Origin: a virus
DNA: 34,649 nt
Strand: one strand, 5' to 3'
Virus record (IMG/VR): IMGVR_UViG_3300044630_003130
Span: 1 to 34,649 of that record
Of this stretch, positions 17,500 to 25,292 are shown piece after piece (position 1 is the stretch's first letter; the number at the start of each line of letters is the position of its first letter). The position numbers and the translations under genes are program-made. A model generated the notes under the pieces. That model had not been told where the DNA came from, ran no database searches, and saw only the letters and a list, made by a program, of their open reading frames with translations.

Positions 17500-18720
17500 A
17501 TGTCATTTATTTTTAACAACTCAATAAAGTACGCGGACGGACCAAATATGGACGCTTTCGGTAGACTAAGAACCGCAGCGGTTCAAAATTTATTAGACAT
17601 TAAACACGTTTACGATAAAAATCCTTTACAGGTTAATGAAGTAACCGCAGGTACTGCAACATCAGTTTTTGACCAACAATATGCGAGAGTTAGAATGTCA
17701 ACATCAGCAAATAATGATTTGGTTATTAGACAAACTAAAACACACCCAATTTATCAACCAGGTAAAAGTCAACTATTTGAAGGCAGTTTTTCAAACTTCC
17801 AAATAGAAACAAATATAATTAAACGAATTGGATGTTTCACATCAACAACGGCATCCACGTACAATTCGGTATTTGACGGGTTCTTTTTAGAAAGTAATGG
17901 TGTAACAAGTGCTATAACATTTAACATTTATTTAAGTGGTTCTTGCACTTATAGTGCCGATACAACAACTTGGAATAATACAGACTTTGATGTAAACAAT
18001 TTTGATTGGAGTAACACAAATCTAATGACAGTAGATTATCAATGGTTAGGTGTTGGTAGGATGAGGTTTGGAATGGCATTATCTGGTCAAACATTTTATT
18101 TTTTAGACTATACTGCGGCAAATAGTATACCTACCGTTTACATGTCATCACCAAATCAACCAATTAGGTATGAAATAAGACAAGTAGGTGTTGGTTCAGG
18201 ATACTTTGATATGTTATGTAGTCAAGTATCGACCGAAGGTGCGTTAAACGGACTTTACTCAACCGTTGGTGTTATAAACTCAACAACCGCAAATTTAGGA
18301 ACTTCAGGTACAAAATATCCGTATATTGGTTATAGGCTTAAAGAAAGTTATAAATCAGTGACATCACAATATAGTAGTTTATCCATTTTAAACACCTCAA
18401 ATGATAATTATTTAATAACCATTGAATTTAACCCTACATTATCCGTAACCCCAAGTTGGACTGACATACCAAATTCACCATTTCAGTATTCAGTATATAA
18501 CGGGACTGTCACAACAACAATAACATCACCAGGACACATTATGACATCATTAATTGGTGAAGCTGGAACAACGGCTGTTACTGACGTTAAAGTGGATGAT
18601 AATCAAATTAGAGTTGGATCTAATGTTAACGGAACACTTGACGAAATGTGGGTATGTATAACACCACTAAGCAACTCAGCAACATTTTTAGGTACTGCGG
18701 AGGTATTATATTATTTATAA
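17500..18720 (+). CDS. Phage structural protein with DAFGRLR motif
   Basis: The protein has 406 residues. DAFGRLRTA (18-26) near the N-terminus is a signature shared by large virion proteins of many tailed phages and some algal viruses ('DAFGRLRVSeP'). The family is structural but without a defined role. The rest is beta-rich and Ser/Thr-rich, with QPIRYEIRQVGVGSGYFDML in the middle and an ending like a surface-exposed shell or fibre protein (GTAEVLYYL). It follows the long fibre by 4 bases, so it is probably the last gene of the fibre operon and may be a fibre-tip, collar or whisker-like component. No enzyme motif is seen. Confidence 0.7.
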   Translation: MSFIFNNSIKYADGPNMDAFGRLRTAAVQNLLDIKHVYDKNPLQVNEVTAGTATSVFDQQYARVRMSTSANNDLVIRQTKTHPIYQPGKSQLFEGSFSNFQIETNIIKRIGCFTSTTASTYNSVFDGFFLESNGVTSAITFNIYLSGSCTYSADTTTWNNTDFDVNNFDWSNTNLMTVDYQWLGVGRMRFGMALSGQTFYFLDYTAANSIPTVYMSSPNQPIRYEIRQVGVGSGYFDMLCSQVSTEGALNGLYSTVGVINSTTANLGTSGTKYPYIGYRLKESYKSVTSQYSSLSILNTSNDNYLITIEFNPTLSVTPSWTDIPNSPFQYSVYNGTVTTTITSPGHIMTSLIGEAGTTAVTDVKVDDNQIRVGSNVNGTLDEMWVCITPLSNSATFLGTAEVLYYL

Positions 18721-18760
18721 TTACAAAATTTTCATTTGACAATTTTTAGAGTATTAAATA

Positions 18761-18767
18761 TATTTAT
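18761..18767 (+). promoter_or_regulatory. Putative phage promoter box TATTTAT
   Basis: AAATATATTTATTGAGG lies in the 106-base gap before the polymerase gene, 59 bases before its ATG. A second TATTTAT (18822-18828) overlaps the ATG itself and may be chance. Confidence 0.5.
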
Positions 18768-18781
18768 TGAGGTAAGGTAAA

Positions 18782-18798
18782 TTTCGTAAACTACGAAA
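18782..18798 (+). promoter_or_regulatory. Hairpin in the DNA polymerase leader (possible translational operator)
   Basis: TTTCGTA-AAC-TACGAAA is a perfect 7-bp stem with a 3-base loop. It lies between the promoter-like box and the polymerase start, 28 bases before the ATG. No T-run follows, so it is not a terminator. T4 and RB69 gp43 repress their own mRNA by binding a leader hairpin; a similar role is inferred here. Confidence 0.5.
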
Positions 18799-18826
18799 GC
18801 TAATACACCACTCAAAAAATATATTT

Positions 18827-21649
18827 ATGATTACAGCAGAAGAAATTAAATCGTTTCTAGAAGGAAACGACCCTGAAGAACACATTGTGGCAATAGAGTT
18901 TGATTATCAAAAAGACCACATCTATAAAATAAAAGAAGTTCCCGGAAAAGGAAAATCAATCGTAAGAGACAATCTAATTGCATTTGCTTGGGTTGGTGAT
19001 TTAAGAGGTCTTAATTTCTATCAAGGATCAAAGGCGTTACAAAAAGAAGCAATGTCAAAATATGGTATTGTTATTGAGAAATTAAGAACCGATGGTAATG
19101 AACAATTGGAAAATGGTTTAACATTTCTTGTTAAATCACTAAAAGGGTATAGAGCTCTTTCACAATTTTTTCGTGATGGTGGAATTGATCCTTGGGGTGA
19201 AAAGACAAAAGATAAATTCTTAATGCTTACACCGGTTGAACAATACCTAGTATCAAAAGAAAAAAGATTATTCAAAGGTTTTGAAGATTACAACGATATT
19301 ACAAGACTTGTATTTGACCTTGAGACGACATCTTTGGAACCTAAAGATGGTAGGATATTTATGATTGGGATTAAAACAAATAAAGGATATAAAAAAGTAA
19401 TTGAATGTTCAAATGAAGATGAAGAACGAAAAGGTATTGTTGAGTTCTTTAAAATTATAGACGAGATAAAACCTTCAATTATTTCTGGATATAACTCAGC
19501 AAACTTTGACTGGTATTGGATTTATGAAAGATGTAAATTATTAAATCTTGATATTAAAAAAATTGCAAAGTCACTTCACGGTGAAAGGTCAATAACACAA
19601 AAAGATTCTATTCTTAAATTAGGGAATGAGGTTGAGAGTTTTACCCAAACTCAAATGTGGGGTTATAACATTATTGATATTATCCATTCAGTTCGTAGAG
19701 CACAAGCAATTAATTCATCAATAAAAGAAGCGGGTCTTAAATACATTACAAAATTTATTGATGCTGAGGCTAGTGACCGAGTATATATTGACCACGACAA
19801 AATTGGGTCAATATATAGAGAAAAGAATTTGTATTGGTTGAATATTGAAAACGGTAAGTATAAAAAAGTCGGTGTTGATAAAAAAATAGATGAGGTATGT
19901 TCAAGAAGAACTGACATTTATATTCAAACAACCGGTGATGATATTGTGGAACGATACCTTGACGATGACTTGGAAGAAACCCTACTTGTTGACGAAGAGT
20001 TCAACCAAGGGTCATTCCTTCTTGCGTCCCTTCTTCCAACAACATATGAAAGAGTTTCAACAATGGGAACAGCAACCATTTGGAAAATGGTAATGCTTGC
20101 TTGGTCTTATAAGAATGGTATTGCAATTCCAGCAAGAAAAGAAAAAAGAAATTTTGTTGGTGGATTATCACGATTACTTAAAACCGGTTATTCAAAAGAC
20201 GTATTAAAACTTGACTACTCTTCACTATATCCATCAATCCAATTAACACACGATGTGTTTCCGGATTCAGATATTACTGGAGTAATGAAAGGTTTGTTAT
20301 CGTATTTTAGGGACACTCGTATTTTGTATAAGAATTTATCGGCCGAATGGAAAACAAAAGATAAGAAAATTTCACAAAAATATGATAATTTCCAATTACC
20401 AGTGAAAATTTTTATCAATTCATTATTTGGTGCCTTGTCAGCACCACAAGTTTTTCCTTGGGGGGATATGGATAAGGGGGAAATGATAACCTGTACCGGT
20501 AGACAATACCTTCGTATTATGATTGATTTTTTCACTAAAAGAGGGTATTCAAGTTTGGTTTGTGACACGGACGGGGTCAATTTTTCATTACCAGAAGGTG
20601 GTGTTGATGATAGAAAATACATTGGTAAGGGATTAAATTGGTTGGTTAAAGAAGGAAAAGAATATATTGGGTATGATGCAGATGTTGCAGAATTTAATGA
20701 TTTATATATGCGAGGACCATCAGGGCTTGATTGTGACGGCACGTGGAAATCTTGTATTAATTTAGCTCGTAAAAACTATGCAACATTAGAACACAACGGT
20801 AAAGTTAAGTTGACCGGTAACTCAATTAAATCTAAAAAAATGCCAAAATATATTGAGATATTTTTAGATAAAGCAATTAAATTACTTCTTAATGGTGATG
20901 GACAAGGTTTTGTTGAGTGGTATTATGAATATCTACAAAGAATATTTGATCAAAAAATCCCCCTTATTGATATAGCAAACAAAGCAAAGGTTAAACAAAC
21001 AGTTGATGATTATATTAAACGAAGTAAAACAACAACTAAAGCTGGGTCTTTAATGTCAAGACAGGCACATATGGAGCTTGTAATTAAAGAAAATTTAAAT
21101 GTTAGTCTTGGTGATGTTATTTACTATGTGAATAATGGAATAAAAGCGTCTCACGGTGATGTTCAAAAAGTTAATAAACCAAAAAAAGGGTGGAATGAAG
21201 AACAGTTAAATACCTTTTTCTCAAACACAAAAATAAATCCGGATACAATAGAATCTGTAATCCAACTTAATTGTTATAGAATTGACCCCCAGGAATTAGA
21301 GAGTAATCCAGGTTTAACCGGCGAGTATAATATCCAAAGAGCAATTGCAACTTTTAATAAAAGGGTTGAACCATTACTTGTTTGTTTTAAAGAAGAGGTT
21401 AGAGATGGACTACTTGTCAAAAACCCAGAAGAACGACCTTTCTTCACTAAAGATCAGTGTGAACTAATAAATGGTGTTCCATTTGAGGAAGGTGATCAGG
21501 ATAAATTAGAAGATGTTATGACAATATCCGATGAAGAAGTCGTATATTGGGAAAAGGTTAATATTTCTCCGTATCATATGTATAAAAATATTGATGAAAA
21601 TACTGAAAAATTTTATGACGTTTTAAGACCGTCACTACTAATAATATAA
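18827..21649 (+). CDS. Family B replicative DNA polymerase (T4 gp43-type) with proofreading exonuclease
   Basis: This 940-residue enzyme has all core motifs in order. Exonuclease motifs are VFDLETTSL (162-170; D164, E166), GYNSANFDW (221-229; D228) and Y377-x3-D381, so proofreading looks intact. Polymerase motif A is DYSSLYPS (463-470). Motif B is KIFINSLFGALSAP (527-540). Motif C is CDTDG (579-583), whose D580 and D582 are the catalytic pair. An extra segment of about 65 residues (roughly 311-376) lies between exonuclease motifs II and III. The length is close to T4 gp43 (898). Its 3' end overlaps the convergent minus-strand gene by 37 bases. It stands alone among structural genes, with its own leader, promoter box and hairpin, which suggests separate control. 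Confidence 0.95.
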   Translation: MITAEEIKSFLEGNDPEEHIVAIEFDYQKDHIYKIKEVPGKGKSIVRDNLIAFAWVGDLRGLNFYQGSKALQKEAMSKYGIVIEKLRTDGNEQLENGLTFLVKSLKGYRALSQFFRDGGIDPWGEKTKDKFLMLTPVEQYLVSKEKRLFKGFEDYNDITRLVFDLETTSLEPKDGRIFMIGIKTNKGYKKVIECSNEDEERKGIVEFFKIIDEIKPSIISGYNSANFDWYWIYERCKLLNLDIKKIAKSLHGERSITQKDSILKLGNEVESFTQTQMWGYNIIDIIHSVRRAQAINSSIKEAGLKYITKFIDAEASDRVYIDHDKIGSIYREKNLYWLNIENGKYKKVGVDKKIDEVCSRRTDIYIQTTGDDIVERYLDDDLEETLLVDEEFNQGSFLLASLLPTTYERVSTMGTATIWKMVMLAWSYKNGIAIPARKEKRNFVGGLSRLLKTGYSKDVLKLDYSSLYPSIQLTHDVFPDSDITGVMKGLLSYFRDTRILYKNLSAEWKTKDKKISQKYDNFQLPVKIFINSLFGALSAPQVFPWGDMDKGEMITCTGRQYLRIMIDFFTKRGYSSLVCDTDGVNFSLPEGGVDDRKYIGKGLNWLVKEGKEYIGYDADVAEFNDLYMRGPSGLDCDGTWKSCINLARKNYATLEHNGKVKLTGNSIKSKKMPKYIEIFLDKAIKLLLNGDGQGFVEWYYEYLQRIFDQKIPLIDIANKAKVKQTVDDYIKRSKTTTKAGSLMSRQAHMELVIKENLNVSLGDVIYYVNNGIKASHGDVQKVNKPKKGWNEEQLNTFFSNTKINPDTIESVIQLNCYRIDPQELESNPGLTGEYNIQRAIATFNKRVEPLLVCFKEEVRDGLLVKNPEERPFFTKDQCELINGVPFEEGDQDKLEDVMTISDEEVVYWEKVNISPYHMYKNIDENTEKFYDVLRPSLLII

Positions 21650-21990
21650 TAATTACCCTCAACAAATTGAAATTGTACACATGCTCCCTTTTCTAAAAGA
21701 AGTTCATCCCACTCCTCATCAATTGAGCCAGTGTCGGATTTAATTAAAGTTTGTGTAAGAGATTTTACTGTAATTTTTTTTACAATAGAAGAATTTAATG
21801 TTACTTCAGAATACTCAACACCCCTAACAATTAAAAATGTTTCATCGTTAGTTGTATAGACAGATTCGGATATTATTTTATGAACCTCAACCGGTTTCTC
21901 AATAATAACTTTTGGCTCAACAATAGTTTGTGTTGTATATTTTACAACATTTTTTCTTTGTGTTAAATTATCAAATCTTACTCCACTCAT
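21613..21990 (-). CDS. Small protein of unknown function downstream of the gp13-like gene
   Basis: I do not recognise this 125-residue product. Residues 1-35 are polar with many Thr/Val/Lys (NVVKYTTQTIVEPKVIIEKP). The middle alternates hydrophobic and polar residues as in a beta sandwich (ETFLIVRGVEYSEVTLN). It ends EKGACVQFQFVEGNYYIISS, the kind of terminal strand pair seen in small phage capsid or fibre domains. Its start shares one base with the stop of the gp13-like gene (TAATG on the minus strand), so the two are coupled and it is probably virion-related. Its 3' end overlaps the convergent DNA polymerase gene by 37 bases. No membrane segment or catalytic motif is visible. Confidence 0.6.
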   Translation of the reverse strand: MSGVRFDNLTQRKNVVKYTTQTIVEPKVIIEKPVEVHKIISESVYTTNDETFLIVRGVEYSEVTLNSSIVKKITVKSLTQTLIKSDTGSIDEEWDELLLEKGACVQFQFVEGNYYIISSDGLKTS

Positions 21991-23120
21991 TAGATTACAT
22001 ATATTTGTCTAGGCATCGCTCTAAACTTGAGCTGTTTATTTAAATTCTCAGCAATTAAAGCTTCTCTTTCCATTACCTTTTCTGGTTTAAGACGAGTTAA
22101 TCTTCCTTCAGCACCGATTAGTTCCTCAATTAATTTTGTCTTTTCATCTTTTGCTTCAGTTGCTAATGACTGATAATCTAATGTTAAATCAGCGTCTGGT
22201 GTTTTTAGATTACCACTATATTTTCCTCTTACTTTTGATAAAGTTTCTTTACAGTATGCAATAAACCATCTTCTAACCCAAATTTGTGCTGGGTTATTTA
22301 ATTCATACCAACTGATTTTATCAAATGGAACATCAGATGGAAGTTTAACTATTTCTGGATTATTTTTTAAACATTTATCTCTATCTTCTGGACCAACATC
22401 ATAATACCAATACCAAACTTTACCTCTACTTAATGTACCATTACCAAAATCAAATTTACCACCAGGTGTGTTCATTAGGTGAATTGCTTTCTTACCATCA
22501 GGAAGTGCGGTTATTTTATATGTTAAATCACCAGCAATAATTCTTCTTTGAATGTTAATCTCTTGCATTCTTAATAACATATCAAATGCTGGCATCATAA
22601 AATAAGAACCGGCCATATTACCACCCATTTGAGCTAAGCCACCGCCACCACCAAGACCACCACCATATCCTAATGAACCGAATGACCACGGGTCAAACAT
22701 TGTGTTGTTTAGTGTTGGTGGGGTAAACCATAATAACTCATTAATTTCCCTATTTGCCGGGATTTCATAAATTTGTTGTTTAGGGACTAATTGTATATAA
22801 TCTTTTTTTAATACATAATCACCACCAGCTTGTAACCCAACAATTTTTGAATAAGCGTAAGTATATCTTGTTTCGTAATCTAAACTTTTTGTTGTGAAAG
22901 CTTTTGCTAATGATTGTGTGTCCAGATTTAAATTATTTAGAGCAGTCCATTGTGACTCAATTAACCAATCTTGTACATATTGTGAATACTCATCAATTGA
23001 AAATTCAAGTAATGTATCCATTTGTTCATCTTCAAGCTCAACAGATCTTAAAGGTGCACCAAGTAAGTGTCTAATCTTTGTGTAAAGTTGACTTCTTTCG
23101 GGTTCATTGATTATTGACAT
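21990..23120 (-). CDS. T4 gp13-like neck/connector protein
   Basis: The 376-residue protein opens with an acidic helical region (LEDEQMDTLLEFSIDEYSQY, residues 28-47) like the 'ML..a...YtEy' start of T4-type gp13 neck proteins. A YEIPANREINELLWFTP strand follows. A glycine-rich stretch (GYGGGLGGGGGLAQMGGNMA) lies roughly at residues 150-170. The C-terminal half contains WVRRWFIAYCKETLSKVRGK followed by LKTPDADLTLDYQSL and a charged helix, the same order as the 'a.ik..wg.nl.kf.....pgG..l.g..l..ea' region of gp13. The role would be joining portal and tail at the neck. gp14- and gp15-like genes a few kilobases away support this. Assignment is from pattern memory, so moderate. Confidence 0.6.
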   Translation of the reverse strand: MSIINEPERSQLYTKIRHLLGAPLRSVELEDEQMDTLLEFSIDEYSQYVQDWLIESQWTALNNLNLDTQSLAKAFTTKSLDYETRYTYAYSKIVGLQAGGDYVLKKDYIQLVPKQQIYEIPANREINELLWFTPPTLNNTMFDPWSFGSLGYGGGLGGGGGLAQMGGNMAGSYFMMPAFDMLLRMQEINIQRRIIAGDLTYKITALPDGKKAIHLMNTPGGKFDFGNGTLSRGKVWYWYYDVGPEDRDKCLKNNPEIVKLPSDVPFDKISWYELNNPAQIWVRRWFIAYCKETLSKVRGKYSGNLKTPDADLTLDYQSLATEAKDEKTKLIEELIGAEGRLTRLKPEKVMEREALIAENLNKQLKFRAMPRQIYVI

Positions 23121-23135
23121 AAGAGGTTTTTCTTA

Positions 23136-23142
23136 ATAAATA
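23136..23142 (-). promoter_or_regulatory. Putative phage promoter box TATTTAT (minus strand)
   Basis: Read on the minus strand: GATATTTATTAAGAAAAA, directly after the stop of the upstream fusion gene and 15 bases before the 23120 start. Orientation follows the gene. Confidence 0.6.
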
Positions 23143-25239
23143 TCAAGCTCTTGGAATTGTTAATCTTTTAAGATCAAATTTAAACCTTTCATTTTTTGAT
23201 AAATCTCTAATAATATCTTGTGGTATATTATCACCAAGTCTTAATACGCCGTACTTTTCACCCAATGAATTAAATAAACTAACAACTTCTTTGGTCTTAT
23301 CATCACCAATCAAAAATTGTTTATATTGGTCTACTGTTACACTTGGGAATTTAATGGCTCCTGACATTGTTTTATCCATTTTTAATATTTTTGTTGAAAG
23401 TGATATTGTTTGTGCTTCTTTTGTTCTACCAGCTTTTAATAAATTTGGCGTTTTAATAAGTTCAATAATTCTATTTTTATCATAGTAGTATAAATCAACA
23501 CTCATATTTTTTTGATTTGGGACCCCAACAAGTAATCCTGTTATATCCGTAAGTAAAAAACTTAATAAATCTTCGGCCTGATTTCTTAAATCTTGATTTT
23601 CGTGATTAATTAAAAGCTCAAGAAAGTTTGGGTATTGACTCAATTCAATTAATTTATTTTTATTTTCTTGAGAACCATTATATCCTGACACAAATATACC
23701 AACAGATTTTCTAATACTTTTAAGTGAAATTCTTTCACCAGTATTTCTAATAATCTTACAAGAAAGTTTGTCACCTTGTTTTGTTAAAACATCAAAAGGT
23801 GAAGACAAGCTAGTTGCTAAAGTGGCATCAAGAAAACCAGTAACCATTCCCTCAAAATCAAAACCTCTCGTTTTACTTTTAACAAATCTTTGGAAATAAT
23901 TATTAAATCTATATTTTGATCTTTCAGAAACGGTATTTAAATCAAGTGTCATTAATCCTTGTACAGTCCTATTAAAATTAATATTACCCCTCTCAATTTC
24001 GGCACTTGTAATATTGTTTATTGCTTCCGCCGCAGCTTCAGCATCCAAAGGAATAAGACGAATTTTTTGTAATTCTCTAGACATAACTTTTTTAAGTTCT
24101 TGATCAAGTTCTTCATTTTCAACAAGTAATCTGTTTATTGATTCGGTTAATTTCTTTTTTGATTTTGTTATATACAAATCATTAACAAAATCCCAATTTA
24201 CATAATCCCAGAAATTTTTAATGTAAGCGTCTCTTTTATTTTTAAATTTTAAATAATAGGCATGTTCCCATAAATCAAGACCAAGTAATGGATAACCACC
24301 ACTATTAATAACATTCATTAATGGATTGTCTTGGTTTGGTGTTGACATAATTTTTAAGTTGTTTGATTTTGTTAATACCAACCAAACCCAACCGGAACCA
24401 AAACTATCTTTTGCCACTTCATTAAATTCGTTTTTCATTTTTTGTATGTTCCCATACTGTTTTTTTATTTTGTCAAGAATTTCACCTTTTGGTAATTGTT
24501 TTTTTGGGGAAAGCATTTTCCAAAATAAAGCGTGGTTAAAAGCACCACCAGCATTATTCCTTACAGTTTTGTCAAATTTACTTATTGATTTTATAATATC
24601 TTCAAGGTCTTCGTATTTAAAATTTGTACTACTTAGAGCTTTGTTTAATTTTTTAACATAACCTTTGTAATGTTTGTTGTAATGAATATTCATAGTATCA
24701 CTACCAACAAATTTATTTAAAGCAGAATAAGAATATGGTAATTTCTCAATTCCAATTCTTTTCATTTCAGTTATTAATTGTTTTTCTTGATTTTTAATTT
24801 CAGTTAAAAGTATTTCTTCTTTTAATACATTTAGTTTTCTATTTAAACCTTCATACATCATTTCTTCTTTTTGTGGGAATTTTTTCTCAAATTTTTTAAT
24901 TAATTGTCCTGCAAAAGCATTTGCCTCATCTTCGTTTTTCCCACCAATATCCGGACCTCTTCTTCTTTTTAAAATATCTCTTTGATAGTCGTGAACCCAC
25001 TCGTGTGCCAAAGTTCTTAACACATCTCTATTTATTCTGTTTTTACTTAAAACTTTAATATGTCTTAACTTAACATTATGACTACCACTTGTCATATGAC
25101 CAACTCTTTCAGGTACAAAAGAAATTGTAATATCTTCTTTTAATGGATATTCTTTTTGTAGGAAATGTATGAATTTTTTATAAAATTCTTTATCCTCTTT
25201 TGTAATACTACTATCTTTAAATCCTAATTTTACTTTCAT
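23143..25239 (-). CDS. Metallopeptidase - Fe/Mn superoxide dismutase - unknown domain fusion
   Basis: The protein has 698 residues in three parts. (1) Residues 1-120: a zinc-peptidase-like domain with LAHEWVHDYQ (H79, E80, H83) and EDEANAFAGQLI (third ligand E103 or E105), resembling the ImmA/IrrE-type HExxH...EAN.FA arrangement. (2) Residues 167-360: a complete Fe/Mn superoxide dismutase, with LPYSYSALNKF, all four metal ligands (H186, H236, D322, H326) and the hallmark LDLWEHAYYL and NFWDYVNW. (3) Residues 380-698: an unrecognised domain. The linkers around the SOD (LLTEIKN, LITEMKR; LTESINRLLVEN) contain L/I-x-E sites like those cut by T4-type prohead protease. SOD removes superoxide, so it could protect virion or infected cell. 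The start follows a promoter box only 6 bases upstream, implying a nearly leaderless mRNA. Confidence 0.85.
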   Translation of the reverse strand: MKVKLGFKDSSITKEDKEFYKKFIHFLQKEYPLKEDITISFVPERVGHMTSGSHNVKLRHIKVLSKNRINRDVLRTLAHEWVHDYQRDILKRRRGPDIGGKNEDEANAFAGQLIKKFEKKFPQKEEMMYEGLNRKLNVLKEEILLTEIKNQEKQLITEMKRIGIEKLPYSYSALNKFVGSDTMNIHYNKHYKGYVKKLNKALSSTNFKYEDLEDIIKSISKFDKTVRNNAGGAFNHALFWKMLSPKKQLPKGEILDKIKKQYGNIQKMKNEFNEVAKDSFGSGWVWLVLTKSNNLKIMSTPNQDNPLMNVINSGGYPLLGLDLWEHAYYLKFKNKRDAYIKNFWDYVNWDFVNDLYITKSKKKLTESINRLLVENEELDQELKKVMSRELQKIRLIPLDAEAAAEAINNITSAEIERGNINFNRTVQGLMTLDLNTVSERSKYRFNNYFQRFVKSKTRGFDFEGMVTGFLDATLATSLSSPFDVLTKQGDKLSCKIIRNTGERISLKSIRKSVGIFVSGYNGSQENKNKLIELSQYPNFLELLINHENQDLRNQAEDLLSFLLTDITGLLVGVPNQKNMSVDLYYYDKNRIIELIKTPNLLKAGRTKEAQTISLSTKILKMDKTMSGAIKFPSVTVDQYKQFLIGDDKTKEVVSLFNSLGEKYGVLRLGDNIPQDIIRDLSKNERFKFDLKRLTIPRA

Positions 25240-25245
25240 TATAAT

Positions 25246-25252
25246 ATAAATA
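25246..25252 (-). promoter_or_regulatory. Putative phage promoter box TATTTAT (minus strand)
   Basis: Minus-strand reading AAAGTATTTATATTATAATG: the box ends 6 bases before the ATG of the SOD-fusion gene. Confidence 0.5.
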
Positions 25253-25263
25253 CTTTAAATATC

Positions 25264-25289
25264 AAAAAACCCCACTTTAGGTGTGGTTT
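25264..25289 (-). terminator. Intrinsic terminator of the helicase gene
   Basis: On the minus strand AAACCACAC, a five-base loop (CTAAA) and GTGGGGTTT pair with one mismatch, followed by further T's (six in a row including the stem end). It lies 3 bases past the helicase stop and just upstream of the SOD-fusion promoter box, separating the two units. Confidence 0.75.
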
Positions 25290-25292
25290 AGG

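Noticed and set aside
18721-18760. Terminator after the DAFGRLR gene
   Set aside because: AAAATT...AATTTT is a short AT-only pairing with a long loop; too weak to call.
19021-20742. Several minus-strand frames opposite the DNA polymerase
   Set aside because: The polymerase has all catalytic motifs in order; the opposite frames are Ser-rich shadows with no recognisable features.
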